Below are positions 8,159 through 16,788 of a stretch of DNA of 64,000 nucleotides, in pieces; within the stretch, counting starts at the first letter, position 1; every line of letters starts with the position of its first letter. A program made the translations under genes and the position numbers. The DNA is taken from assembly GCA_963790335.1 (NCBI GenBank), contig CAWBOB010000007.1, positions 186,001 to 250,000 on the forward strand, in the 5' to 3' direction. Origin of the DNA: JAOUEA01 sp963790335 (GTDB lineage: Bacteria; Actinomycetota; UBA4738; HRBIN12). The notes beneath the pieces were generated by a model that did not search any database, was not told the DNA's origin, and saw only the letters and a program-made list of their open reading frames with translations.

Positions 8159-9352
8159 TCACGACCACCTGGCATGCAGGGACGTCGGGCCCCGGTACTC
8201 CCACCCGCGGAACACGACCTCGGCGCTCGGGTCCAGGTGCAGCCAGGGGAGGCGCTCGGCGAGCAGGCGCAGACCGATGCGCATCTGCAATCGCGCGAGC
8301 TGATGTCCCACGCAGAAGTGCGGCCCGAAGCCGAACGCGGCGTTCGCGTGACGCGCCCGGAAGAGATCGTAGGCATCGGCGGTCGGGCCCCACGCTTCCT
8401 CGTCTCGGTTCGCCGAGGGGATGATGAGCCCGACGGCCTCGCCCTCGGGGATCTCGATCCCCGCGACCGAGACGTCCGGGCCGGCCGCCCGCCCCTGCGT
8501 GCCGATCGGTGAGACCCATCTGATGCCCTCGTCGACGGCCCGCCGCGCGAGGCCAGCGGGATCGTCGAGGAACGCCGCGCGCTGCTCCTCGATGCCGAGG
8601 ATGCCCGCGATCGTCGAACCGAGGCCGTCGGCAGGCTCCTGCAAGCCGCCGATGAGCGCGAGCTTCAGGGTGGGCATGAAGGCACGCATGCGGTCGTCGA
8701 GGTCGCCCGCCTCGGCGTGGAGCATGTCGCAGATCATCGAGCCGTCGGGCCGTTCGAGCAGCTCGGCCAGTCGTGGCCGGAGCGTCTCGTCGATCTCGGT
8801 GCTCGTGCGATCGGCCACCGCCTGCTTCGCGGGGTCGCTCTCGTAGTTCGAGGTTCCGGTCGCGAGATCGTGGAACCAACGCTGCAGCGTGGGCGCATCG
8901 AGCTCACGCAGGCCGATCACCTCGGCGAGCGAGACCGCCGCGAGCGGTCGGCAGTAGGCGGACGTCAGATCGGCCTCGCCGTCGGCGGCGAACCCGTCGA
9001 TCAACGTGGTCGCGATGCGCTCCACGATCGAGGGGGCTGCGGCCTCGATCGCTCGGGGCCTGAGGGTGGCTTCCATCGGCGCTCGCCAGTGCTCGTGGTC
9101 CTCACCGTCGACCGTGAGCACGTTGCGCCCGCCGAGGGTCCGATCGAGCGGCGATGCGGCCATCGAGGCAGGGAACGCAGCACCGTCCTCGGCGGCGGCC
9201 ACGACGTCGGCCCACCTCGTCACGAACCAGAGACCCACGGCCGGCACGAAACAGACGGGCGAGTTCCGGCGCAGCCGCGCGTAGATCGGATACGGGTCCT
9301 CGTCGAGCGCCGAGACGGTGATGTCGTCGGCACGAGCCTCGGTCAGGGCCAC
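8159..9352 (-). CDS. Cytochrome P450 without the standard acid-alcohol pair
   Basis: A 397-residue soluble bacterial P450. The heme-binding loop FGFGPHFCVGHQLAR carries the thiolate Cys at about residue 347, and the K-helix ExxR is EGIR. In the I-helix, where the family normally has (A/G)GxD/ET, the sequence is ALIGGLQEPADG, so the Asp/Glu-Thr pair used for proton delivery is replaced by Gln-Glu. It lies 15 nt after the second aminotransferase in the nine-gene operon, so it probably oxidises a substrate or intermediate of that pathway. No ferredoxin is adjacent; the reductase/Rieske pair at 911-2470 is the nearest redox system. Confidence 0.92.
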   Translation of the reverse strand: MALTEARADDITVSALDEDPYPIYARLRRNSPVCFVPAVGLWFVTRWADVVAAAEDGAAFPASMAASPLDRTLGGRNVLTVDGEDHEHWRAPMEATLRPRAIEAAAPSIVERIATTLIDGFAADGEADLTSAYCRPLAAVSLAEVIGLRELDAPTLQRWFHDLATGTSNYESDPAKQAVADRTSTEIDETLRPRLAELLERPDGSMICDMLHAEAGDLDDRMRAFMPTLKLALIGGLQEPADGLGSTIAGILGIEEQRAAFLDDPAGLARRAVDEGIRWVSPIGTQGRAAGPDVSVAGIEIPEGEAVGLIIPSANRDEEAWGPTADAYDLFRARHANAAFGFGPHFCVGHQLARLQMRIGLRLLAERLPWLHLDPSAEVVFRGWEYRGPTSLHARWS

Positions 9353-9367
9353 CTGACGCTCCCCCGT

Positions 9368-10705
9368 CTACGCGATCGCCGCGATCGAATCCTCGAAAGC
9401 CTCGAGCGTGCGATCGACGTCCTCGTCGGTGTGCTGGGCCGACATCGAGAACTCCTCGAACCACGCCGAGCCCATGGGGATCACGCCGCGGTTCAGCATC
9501 GCGAACCAGTAGTCGTCCCAGCGAGCGGCGTCGTTGCGTGCAGCTTCCCGGAAGTTCATGGGCTGCCGGTCGAGACCGAAGAACAATCCGCCGAGCGTGT
9601 TGAGCTGCACGACGTGCGCGGTGATGCCCTTGTCGGCGACCACCTCGCGCATGCCGTCGGCCAGGCGCGTGGTGAGGCGGGTCATCTCCTTGTAGGCGTC
9701 GTCGGTCATGACCTTGGTGAGGCATGCGAGCCCGGCCGCCATGCCGAGCGGGTTCGCGTTGTAGGTGCCGAAGTGCACCGCCGGGCCGAGCGGGCTGATC
9801 TGCTCCATCAGCTCGCGCTTGCCGCCGAACGCGCCGACCGGCACGCCGCCGCCGATCGCCTTGGCGAGCGTGACGAGGTCGCCCTTCACCCCCCAGAGCT
9901 CGGTGGCGCCACCCGGCGCGATGCGGCAGCCGAGCTTGACCTCGTCCATGATCATCACCGCGCCCTTCTCGGTGCAGAGCGCGCGCACGCCCTCGAGGTA
10001 GCCGGGCTCGGGCGGGATCACGCCGCCGTTGGTCATGGCCGGCTCGACGATCACGCCGGCCACGTCGCCGTCGTGCTCGTCGAACGCGCGGCGCATCATG
10101 TCGAGGTCGTTGAACGACACGACCGCCGTGAACTCGGTCGATGCCGGCAGCAACCCGGCCGAGTCGGCGGTGGCGTTCGGGTGCTCGTCGGGGCCGGCGG
10201 CGTCGGCGTCGGCGCCGCCGATCGAGACGAGCAGGTGATCGGTGCCGCCGTGGTACTGGCCTTCGATCTTCACGATCGTCTTGCGTCCGGTGGCGGCACG
10301 CGCGAGCCGGATCGCGGTCTGCGTGGCCTCGACGCCCGACTGGGTGAACCGGATCATCTCGATCACGCCTGGGTAGCGGCGGATCACTTCCTCGGCGAGG
10401 TCGCCCGCGAGCGTCGTCGGCAGGCCGTAGAGCGTGCCGTGCTCGGCCTGGCGCGTGATGGCCTCGACGATGATCGGGTTGGCATGACCGGCGACCATGG
10501 CCGCGTAGCAGAGCGAGTAGTCGATGTACTCGTTGCCGTCGAGATCCCACACCCTCGACCCCTTGGAATCCGCGAGGTACAGCGGATGCGGCGGCTTGAA
10601 CTGGATGGCGCTGCCGACCCCACCCGGGATCACCTTCGCGGCGCGCTGCCACGCTTCCCTGCCCTTGGGGGTCCGTCGCTCGTACTCCTCGACGCCGTCG
10701 GTCAT
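9368..10705 (-). CDS. Class III aminotransferase (glutamate-1-semialdehyde aminomutase-like)
   Basis: A 445-residue fold-type I PLP enzyme. Visible features are VIPGGVGSAIQF near the N-terminus, QSGVEATQTAIRLARA, GQYHGGTDHLL, the cofactor aspartate in MIMDEVKLGCR and the Schiff-base lysine in VTLAKAIGGGVPVGAFGG. HemL-like proteins within catabolic operons usually act as transaminases on beta- or omega-amino acids or on amino sugars rather than in tetrapyrrole synthesis. The start is ATG at 10705 with GGAAGGAG about 8 nt upstream, overlapping the molybdenum subunit by 4 nt. It is probably one of two transaminases of the same pathway. Confidence 0.88.
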   Translation of the reverse strand: MTDGVEEYERRTPKGREAWQRAAKVIPGGVGSAIQFKPPHPLYLADSKGSRVWDLDGNEYIDYSLCYAAMVAGHANPIIVEAITRQAEHGTLYGLPTTLAGDLAEEVIRRYPGVIEMIRFTQSGVEATQTAIRLARAATGRKTIVKIEGQYHGGTDHLLVSIGGADADAAGPDEHPNATADSAGLLPASTEFTAVVSFNDLDMMRRAFDEHDGDVAGVIVEPAMTNGGVIPPEPGYLEGVRALCTEKGAVMIMDEVKLGCRIAPGGATELWGVKGDLVTLAKAIGGGVPVGAFGGKRELMEQISPLGPAVHFGTYNANPLGMAAGLACLTKVMTDDAYKEMTRLTTRLADGMREVVADKGITAHVVQLNTLGGLFFGLDRQPMNFREAARNDAARWDDYWFAMLNRGVIPMGSAWFEEFSMSAQHTDEDVDRTLEAFEDSIAAIA

Positions 10706-13062
10706 GGCTCCGCTCCTTCCTGCTCCTGTGCGTCTGCCGGCCTCTCGGCGGCAGCCGACGCTGCCTCTGCCTCCGCGATACACGAAAGCACGCGTTCGGG
10801 TGTGATGGGAAGGGTCCTCGGCCGCACCCCGATCGCGTCGGCGATCGCCGCTGGGATCGCTCCGAGCGGCGGACCGATCGGAGGTTCGCCGATGCCCCTC
10901 GCGCCGAAGGGTCCGAGACCCTCGCCCGACTCGAGGATCACGGTCTCGATGTCGGGCACGTCGGTCGCCGTGGGGATCAGGTACTGGAAGAGTCCCGGCG
11001 TGAGGTTCACGCCGTCCTGCATCGCGACCTCCTCGAGCAGGACCTGCCCGATGCCCTGCACGGCGGCGCCCGAGATCTGCCCCTCGACGCTCAGCGGGTT
11101 GATGGCGCGGCCCACGTCGTGGGCGGCGACGTAGCGCACCAACCGGACCTCCCCCGTATCGACGTCGACCTCGACGTCGGCCAGGTGCGTGCCGAACGTG
11201 AAGTCGGGGAAGATCCGCCCGCCCTCCAGGTCGCGGGTCACCTCGTGCCCCTTGGGTCCGAAGTGCGTGCCGAGCGCCTCGATCGGCACGTTGCGCCGAC
11301 GACAGAGCTGCAGCACGTCGACGAGCGCGGTGGTGGCGTCGGCACCCACGATGCCGTCGGGCGTGATGCGGAGCGAGCCGACGGGCTGTGCGGTCTCGTC
11401 GGCAACCGCGCCGAGCAGGCGATCACGGAGCATCGTCGCCGCCTCGTAGGTGGCGTTGCCCGACATGAGCAGCTGGCGCGTCGCCGTCGTCGTTCCGGCC
11501 AGGGGCGTGAGCGCGCTGTCGCCGAAGTGCACGCTGATGCGGTCGATGTCGACGGCGAGGATCTCCGAGGCGATCTGACCGAGCGACGAAGCTTGGCCGC
11601 CGCCGATGTCGGGCACGCCGCACCGCACGGTGAGCGAGCCGTCCATCTGGAAGCCGATCCAGGCCGCCGCGGAATCGTTGAGCCACACCAGCCGGCCGTA
11701 GGACTGCATGTTGCAGGCGATCGCCCGCCCGATCCGCTTCCGAGGACCGCTGGGTGCAGGCTTGTCCCCGGCGCGCTCACGCACGGCGTCGATCGTCTGC
11801 GGCAGCTGCACCTCGGTGATCAGCTCCTGCCCGACCGGCAACCGATCGCCGCGGACCAGCGCGTTCCGCTTGCGGATCTCGCCCGGATCGACGGCGAGGC
11901 GTCTCGCGAGCTCGTCGATCTGGGATTCGTACCCGAGCACCATCTGCATGCCCCCGAAGCCTCGGAACGCCGACGTCGGCGGGTTGTTCGTGTACGCCGT
12001 GCGCGCCCGGATGCGCACGTCGGCCACCCGGTACGGGCCACACGCGTGCACGGTCGAGTAGAGGAGCACGAGAGCCGACAGGTACGCGTACGCTCCGGCG
12101 TCGGAGACGATGTCGATGTCGTGCGCCGTGAGCGTGCCGTCGGACGAGGCCGCGGTGCGATAGCGCATCACGTTGCGGTGGCGCTTCGCGCGAGCCAGCA
12201 GCGACTCGTTGCGGGTCCACTGCATGCGGACGGGCCGCCCGGTGTGCCAGACACCGAGCGCGATGTACGGCTCGACCGTCATGTCTTCCTTGCCGCCGAA
12301 CCCGCCACCGACGTACGGAGCGATGACCCGCACCTTGGAGTCGGCGACCCCCAGGATCTTCGCGACGTCGCGATAGTGCTCGACCACCTGGGTCGCGACC
12401 CGCAGGGTCAGCACGCCGTCGTCGTCGAGCCACCCCACGCCCGCCTCAGGCTCCAGGTAGGCGTGATCGACGAACTGGGTGCGGTACTCGCCCTCCACGA
12501 CGACATCGGCCCGATCGAAGGCGGCCTCGACGTCGCCCCGGTCGATCCGCCATTCCGCCAGCAGGTTGCCACCCTCGTGCACCTCGACCGCGTCGTCGGC
12601 GAGCGCGTGCTCTGGGTCGCTCACGACCGGCAGCTCATCGAGCTCGATCTCCACGAGCTCGCGCGCGATGGCGAGCGCGTCCTCGGTCTCGGCGATCACC
12701 AAGGCGACCGGCTCCCCGTGGAAGCGGACCCGGTCCGTCGCGAGCACCTGCATCGTTGCCTTCAGGGCTCCCACGGCGACCGTCTGACCCGGCACGTCGA
12801 CCCGGATCTCGTTGTTGGGCACGTCTTCGCCGAACAGCACCGCCACGACGCCGGGCACGGCCCTCGCCGCGTCGGCGTCGCGGCGAGTGATCGTCGCGCT
12901 CGGTGCCTGCGACCTCACGAGGCACGCGTGCAGCATGCCGCTGAAGGCGAGGTCGCCCGCGTACCTCGTGGTGCCTGCGATCTTCTCGGCCTGATCGTGG
13001 CGGGCCAGCGGCTGGTGCACCACGCGGAGCTCATCGAGCTTCGACGTGCGCACCTCGCTCAC
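10702..13062 (-). CDS. Xanthine dehydrogenase family molybdopterin-binding subunit
   Basis: Large catalytic subunit (786 residues) of a molybdenum hydroxylase that inserts a water-derived oxygen into an aromatic N-heterocycle or aldehyde. It shows YVGGGFGGKEDM, the active-site loop TSAFRGFGGMQ (like the AFRGFGGPQ loop of xanthine dehydrogenase and unlike the Cys-containing loop of CO dehydrogenase), and GARGIGEPPIGP near the C-terminus with the catalytic Glu. The GTG at 13062 overlaps the iron-sulfur subunit stop as GTGA. The order FAD, 2Fe-2S, Mo with 4-nt overlaps is that of a three-subunit enzyme. The substrate is not known, and no cofactor-maturation gene is in the window. Confidence 0.92.
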   Translation of the reverse strand: MSEVRTSKLDELRVVHQPLARHDQAEKIAGTTRYAGDLAFSGMLHACLVRSQAPSATITRRDADAARAVPGVVAVLFGEDVPNNEIRVDVPGQTVAVGALKATMQVLATDRVRFHGEPVALVIAETEDALAIARELVEIELDELPVVSDPEHALADDAVEVHEGGNLLAEWRIDRGDVEAAFDRADVVVEGEYRTQFVDHAYLEPEAGVGWLDDDGVLTLRVATQVVEHYRDVAKILGVADSKVRVIAPYVGGGFGGKEDMTVEPYIALGVWHTGRPVRMQWTRNESLLARAKRHRNVMRYRTAASSDGTLTAHDIDIVSDAGAYAYLSALVLLYSTVHACGPYRVADVRIRARTAYTNNPPTSAFRGFGGMQMVLGYESQIDELARRLAVDPGEIRKRNALVRGDRLPVGQELITEVQLPQTIDAVRERAGDKPAPSGPRKRIGRAIACNMQSYGRLVWLNDSAAAWIGFQMDGSLTVRCGVPDIGGGQASSLGQIASEILAVDIDRISVHFGDSALTPLAGTTTATRQLLMSGNATYEAATMLRDRLLGAVADETAQPVGSLRITPDGIVGADATTALVDVLQLCRRRNVPIEALGTHFGPKGHEVTRDLEGGRIFPDFTFGTHLADVEVDVDTGEVRLVRYVAAHDVGRAINPLSVEGQISGAAVQGIGQVLLEEVAMQDGVNLTPGLFQYLIPTATDVPDIETVILESGEGLGPFGARGIGEPPIGPPLGAIPAAIADAIGVRPRTLPITPERVLSCIAEAEAASAAAERPADAQEQEGAEP

Positions 13063-13544
13063 GGTCGCGACCCCTGCGCTGCCTCGATCGCGTCGACGAT
13101 CGGACCGTAGCCGGTGCATCGACAGAGGTTGCCGTGCAAGGCGTCCCTGATCTCGTCACGGTCGAGCGCGCGATCGGCGTGGGCGAGCAGCGAGGTGGCG
13201 CACATAAGCATGCCCGGGGTGCAGAACCCGCACTGGGCCGCGTGACGCTCGTGGAAGGCCCGCTGCAAGGGGCCGAGCGAACCGTCGGGCTCGCACAGGC
13301 CGGCCGCGGTCGTGATCACCGCGCCGTCGAGCTGGGCCGCGAGCACGATGCACGACGAGACCGGCTCGCCGTCGACCAGCACCGTGCAGCTGCCGCACAC
13401 GCCTTCACCGCAGCCGTACTTGGGATCGGTGACGCCGGCGGCGTCGCGGAGCCATCGCAGCAGGGAGAGGTGAGCGCCCGCCGTCCTGGTCACGGTCGTG
13501 CCGTTCACGTCGAGGGAGGTCGTCAGGTCGTGGCGCTCGGTCAT
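13059..13544 (-). CDS. [2Fe-2S]-binding subunit of the molybdenum hydroxylase
   Basis: A 161-residue two-cluster electron-transfer subunit. The plant-ferredoxin-type cluster ligands are in KYGCGEGVCGSCTVLVDG plus a later SSCIVLA Cys, and the second cluster in QCGFCTPGMLM and NLCRCTGY. The length and domain order match the small subunits of xanthine/CO dehydrogenases. The ATG at 13544 overlaps the FAD subunit stop, and the stop overlaps the start of the Mo subunit. It links the Mo centre to FAD. Confidence 0.96.
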   Translation of the reverse strand: MTERHDLTTSLDVNGTTVTRTAGAHLSLLRWLRDAAGVTDPKYGCGEGVCGSCTVLVDGEPVSSCIVLAAQLDGAVITTAAGLCEPDGSLGPLQRAFHERHAAQCGFCTPGMLMCATSLLAHADRALDRDEIRDALHGNLCRCTGYGPIVDAIEAAQGSRP

Positions 13545-14401
13545 GCGGCTCGTCCTCGTGCTGCGGCATCGGCGAGGGCGCGCACGGCGAGCACCCGGGC
13601 GAGGTGGGCTCGGTGCTCGGCACTCGCGCTGGTGTCGGTGACCGCCTGGAGCCCCTCGACTGGACCGATGCGGTCGTCGAGCTCGCTCGGCTCGGCGCCG
13701 CTCGTCGCGGCCTCGATCTCGCCGATGCGGATCGGTCGCTCGTGCACCCCGCCGAGCGCGAGCCGCGCCTCGACGATGCGTCCGTCGGCGACCCGGGCGA
13801 GGGCGGCGGCGGCGGCGATCGCGAAGTCGCCCTTGCGCCGCGAGATCTCGGCGAAACCCCATCCCCACCCGGGGCCCAAGGCGGGCACGCGCACCGAGGC
13901 GATCAGCTCGTCGTCGGCGAGCGCACTCGTGAAGTACGAGACGTGGAACTCGTCGGCCCGCACCACGCGCGTGCCGGCGCCGGTCGTGAGCTCGTACTCG
14001 GCGCCGAGCGCCGTCATCACGAGTGGAAGCTCGGCCGCCGGGTCGGAGTGCGCGAGCGAGCCGCCGAGCGTTCCCCTCGTGCGGATGCGGGCGGAACCGA
14101 TCCACGAGGCCGCGGCCGGCACGAGAGGCTGGTGCGCGAGCAGGGTCTCGTCGCGCTCGAGGTCTCGATGACGCGTGAGTGCGCCGATCGTGATGAACCC
14201 GTCGTCGAGCCGCACGCCTCGCGCCTCGCGCACGCGGCCGAGGTCGATGACCGAGTCGAGATCCAGCAACCCGAGGTTCGCCAGCGGCAGCAGGCTCTGC
14301 CCACCCGCGATGACCTTCGCCGCGCCCCGCGCCTCGCGCAGCATGTCGCACGCCGCGCCGAGCGAGTCCGCCCGCTCGTACCGGAACGGCTTCACGAGCA
14401 C
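13541..14401 (-). CDS. FAD-binding subunit of the molybdenum hydroxylase
   Basis: A 286-residue flavoprotein of the CoxM/XdhB type. VIAGGQSLLPLANLGLL near residue 31 and SARIRTRGTLGGSLAHSDP near 105 are the two FAD pyrophosphate-binding segments of this family. The GTG start at 14401 is 13 nt after the class III aminotransferase stop, with a GGGAG ribosome-binding site. It accepts electrons from the iron-sulfur subunit and delivers them to NAD+ or another acceptor. Confidence 0.94.
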   Translation of the reverse strand: MLVKPFRYERADSLGAACDMLREARGAAKVIAGGQSLLPLANLGLLDLDSVIDLGRVREARGVRLDDGFITIGALTRHRDLERDETLLAHQPLVPAAASWIGSARIRTRGTLGGSLAHSDPAAELPLVMTALGAEYELTTGAGTRVVRADEFHVSYFTSALADDELIASVRVPALGPGWGWGFAEISRRKGDFAIAAAAALARVADGRIVEARLALGGVHERPIRIGEIEAATSGAEPSELDDRIGPVEGLQAVTDTSASAEHRAHLARVLAVRALADAAARGRAA

Positions 14402-14414
14402 GGAGCGCTCCCGC

Positions 14415-15708
14415 TCATCGTGCCGGTGCGGTCTCGGCCCCGTCGACGGTCGCCGGGGCGCGCTGGAGGTCGTCGAGCGCGCCCGACAGGCCGTTGACGA
14501 GCTCGTCGACCTCGTCGTCGGCGAGCACCAACGGCGGCGAGACGTGGATCGCTCCCGTCGCGAGCGTGCGGGTCATCACCCCGTTGGCCCGGCACGCGGG
14601 TACGACACCCGCGAGCAGTCCGGGGTCCGCCGCCAGCCGCGCGGGGTCGAGCTGCACGGCCGCGAGCACGCCCGTTCCCGCACGGATCTCACTCACGAGG
14701 TCGTGGCTCGCCAGCGCGCCGAGGCCCTCGGCGAGCGCGCCCTCGAGCTCGACAGCGCGCGCGAGCAGGTGCTCGCGCTCGATGATCTCGAGGTTCGCGA
14801 TCGCGGCCGCGGCGACTGCGGCGTGACCCGAGTACGTGTAGCCGTGGCGCCACATGCCGGCACCCTCGGCGTAGAAGGGCTCCCAGACGACGGGCGCTGC
14901 GATGACCGCCCCGAGGGGCAGGTACCCGCTCGTGATGCCTTTCGCACACGTCACGATGTCGGGCTCCAGGTGCCAGCGGGTGCTCGCGAACCAGTCTCCG
15001 GTCCGGCCGAATCCGGTGATCACCTCGTCGGCGATGAACAGCACGCCCGCGTCGCGGCACGCCCGCCGGACCGAGTCGAGGTAGCCGCTCGGAGGCGCGA
15101 ACACACCGCCCGCCCCGATGACCGGCTCGCAGAAGAACGCCGCAGCGGTGCCGTCGAGCCGCTCGATGGTCTCGCTCAGCGCGTCGGCGTCGTCCCAGGC
15201 GAACCTCCGCCACGTCGGCGAGCAGGGTGCCGTGCCCTTCGGCGTTCGCGGGCAGGCCACCGAGCGATGTTCCGGCCGCGTGCATGCCGTGATAGGCGCG
15301 CTCGCGACGGATGAAGACACGCCGCTCCGGTTGCCCGCGCAGATGCCAGTACCGGCGGACCATCTTGGTCGCCGTGTCGATCGAGTCCGAGCCGCCGCTC
15401 GTCAGGAACACCTTCGACCCCGCCACCGGGGCGAGGCTCGCCACGCGCTCGACGAGCTCGGCCACCGCCGGGTTGGTGAGGTCCTGGAAGGTCGAGAACG
15501 CCTCGAGCTCACGCATCTGCTTCGCGACCGCCTCGGCGATCTCGGTGCGTCCGTGCCCCACGTTGCAGTACCACAGGCTCGCCGTCGCATCGAGGTAGCG
15601 CCGTCCGCCTGCGTCCCAGACATGGGAGCCCTCGCCCCGCACGATGGAGAGCTCGCCCGCGGCCTCCACTGCCCCCATGTCGGCGAACGGGTGCCAGTAC
15701 GAGCTCAT
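14415..15708 (-). CDS. Class III aminotransferase (omega-amino acid/beta-alanine-pyruvate type), frameshifted near 15203
   Basis: Fold-type I PLP aminotransferase, about 430 residues after repair. The N-terminal part has YWHPFADMG, LWYCNVGHGR and FLTSGGSDSIDTA. The C-terminal part, in another frame, has FIADEVITGFGRTG, the PLP lysine in VTCAKGITSGYLPLGAV and a normal C-terminus. Dropping one base in GGCGAACCTCCGCC (15199-15212) joins LLADVAE to AWDDADALSE. The ATG at 15708 overlaps the DUF6282 stop by 4 nt. It is the second transaminase in the operon and is expected to turn an amino intermediate into a semialdehyde that the divergent aldehyde dehydrogenase could oxidise (inference). Confidence 0.88.
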
Positions 15709-16664
15709 CGGTGCTCACCTTCGGGCCGTGCCGGCGTGAGATCGGGCAACGACGGCGCGATCGCCGGCGTCCACCCCGGCTCGAGGCCGAGCACACGCTC
15801 CGGGTTGCGCTTCGTCATCTTCTCGAGGTACTCGAACGGAACGCCGACGCCGAGCAGGGCCGCGAGCAGCATGCGCAGACCTTCGGGGTGGGGCGGTCCC
15901 GCGAACTGGCCGAGGTCGGAACCGAGCACGAGATGCTCGCCTTCGAGCTCGACGATCCACTCCGCGAGCTCGCCGGGCTGCTGCTCCCAGAAGATCGGGG
16001 ACACGCACGAGCAGGCGACGTACTCGATCGTCGCGCCGTCGGCGATCAGCTCCTTCTGCACCGACACGTCGAGCTTGCAGAGCGACCAGTTCGCGTGGGT
16101 CACGATGAATCGGGTCACCCCCGCCTCGTTCGCCGCGGCCTGCAACGCGCGGATCTCGGGCAGCGACAGATGACCGGTGGCGAGCGCCACGTCGTTCGCT
16201 GCCACGACCTCGCAGATCGTGCGCGCTTCCTTCGTCAGTGTCGAGCCGTCGTCTTCGAAGACGGTGACACCCTCGCCGGGCAGCTGCGGCTTGGGGCGGC
16301 CGAACTGTGGGTAGTCGGGCATGTCGAAGTACTCGGCGTGGTACTTGGAGTGGTTCGATGGCATCCACACGACCCGAGCTCCATAGTGGATCGCCGACTC
16401 CGCCACATAGGGGTTCAGCCCGCCCACCGAGCGGTTCAGCACGACGGCGCCGAACGACTCGACCTCGGGGAACATGCGGTTCACGTAGTAGGCGCGCCCC
16501 GTGGTCGAGGCGTCGTGATCCTTGAGCACGAAGCCGCGCATGCCGTACCGGATCGCGAACTCGGCGAGCGCCGCGTCGTCGATGTGACGCTGGAAGAGCG
16601 CCGGCCCGGTGTGCGCGTGCATGTCGATCGCTCCGCGCAGGAGCTCGAGATCGGGTCGGTCCAT
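15705..16664 (-). CDS. DUF6282 family metal-dependent hydrolase (amidohydrolase fold)
   Basis: A 319-residue TIM-barrel hydrolase. Metal-site features are IDMHAHTGPAL near residue 13 (His-x-His on strand 1), LKDHDAST with Lys/His, VVWMPSNHSKYH, LATGHLSLPEI, FIVTHANW and LVLGSDLGQF with the final Asp. The family is annotated as DUF6282 and no reaction is established. As the promoter-proximal gene of the operon it may hydrolyse the first ring-opened or amide intermediate. The start is ATG at 16664 with AGGAAG 7-8 nt upstream, just downstream of an inverted repeat. Confidence 0.8.
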   Translation of the reverse strand: MDRPDLELLRGAIDMHAHTGPALFQRHIDDAALAEFAIRYGMRGFVLKDHDASTTGRAYYVNRMFPEVESFGAVVLNRSVGGLNPYVAESAIHYGARVVWMPSNHSKYHAEYFDMPDYPQFGRPKPQLPGEGVTVFEDDGSTLTKEARTICEVVAANDVALATGHLSLPEIRALQAAANEAGVTRFIVTHANWSLCKLDVSVQKELIADGATIEYVACSCVSPIFWEQQPGELAEWIVELEGEHLVLGSDLGQFAGPPHPEGLRMLLAALLGVGVPFEYLEKMTKRNPERVLGLEPGWTPAIAPSLPDLTPARPEGEHR

Positions 16665-16678
16665 CGCGACTTCCTGTT

Positions 16679-16697
16679 CTTCTCGCTGAATGAGAAG
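16679..16697. promoter_or_regulatory. Inverted repeat CTTCTC-N7-GAGAAG, candidate IclR operator
   Basis: Six-base perfect arms with a 7-nt centre lie in the 124-bp divergent region between the hydrolase (start 16664) and the aldehyde dehydrogenase (start 16789). The repeat is about 15 nt upstream of the hydrolase ATG. The adjacent regulator gene at 18232 is the obvious candidate to bind here, together with palindromes ATTCGGAAT and ATGGTACCAT at 16715-16731. Confidence 0.45.
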
Positions 16698-16701
16698 CTA
16701 T

Positions 16702-16731
16702 TTCGACTGCCGAGATTCGGAATGGTACCAT
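16702..16731 (+). promoter_or_regulatory. Predicted promoter of the aldehyde dehydrogenase operon
   Basis: TTCGAC (16702-16707) and TACCAT (16726-16731) are separated by 18 bp, giving a leader of about 50 nt before the ATG at 16789. The -10 lies in the palindrome ATGGTACCAT (16722-16731), so a bound regulator would block RNA polymerase. Confidence 0.4.
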
Positions 16732-16788
16732 CCCCGGGACGGCGGCACACCGACGCCGCCGACCCACCCCGCGAGGAGCCGTTCGCCG

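Noticed and set aside
9368..10705. Glutamate-1-semialdehyde aminomutase for heme synthesis
   Set aside because: It is HemL-like, but lies inside a catabolic operon with no tetrapyrrole genes; a transaminase role fits better.
8717..11134. An 805-codon open frame on the plus strand over the P450, aminotransferase and Mo-subunit genes
   Set aside because: It is antisense to three genes with clear motifs. Its translation is rich in Arg, His, Asp and Gly with no domain, as expected from the complement of GC-rich coding DNA.
10702..14401. Aerobic CO dehydrogenase (coxMSL) as the identity of the Mo enzyme
   Set aside because: The active-site loop reads TSAFRGFGGMQ and lacks the Cys-containing loop of CO dehydrogenase; the context has aminotransferases rather than cox accessory genes.
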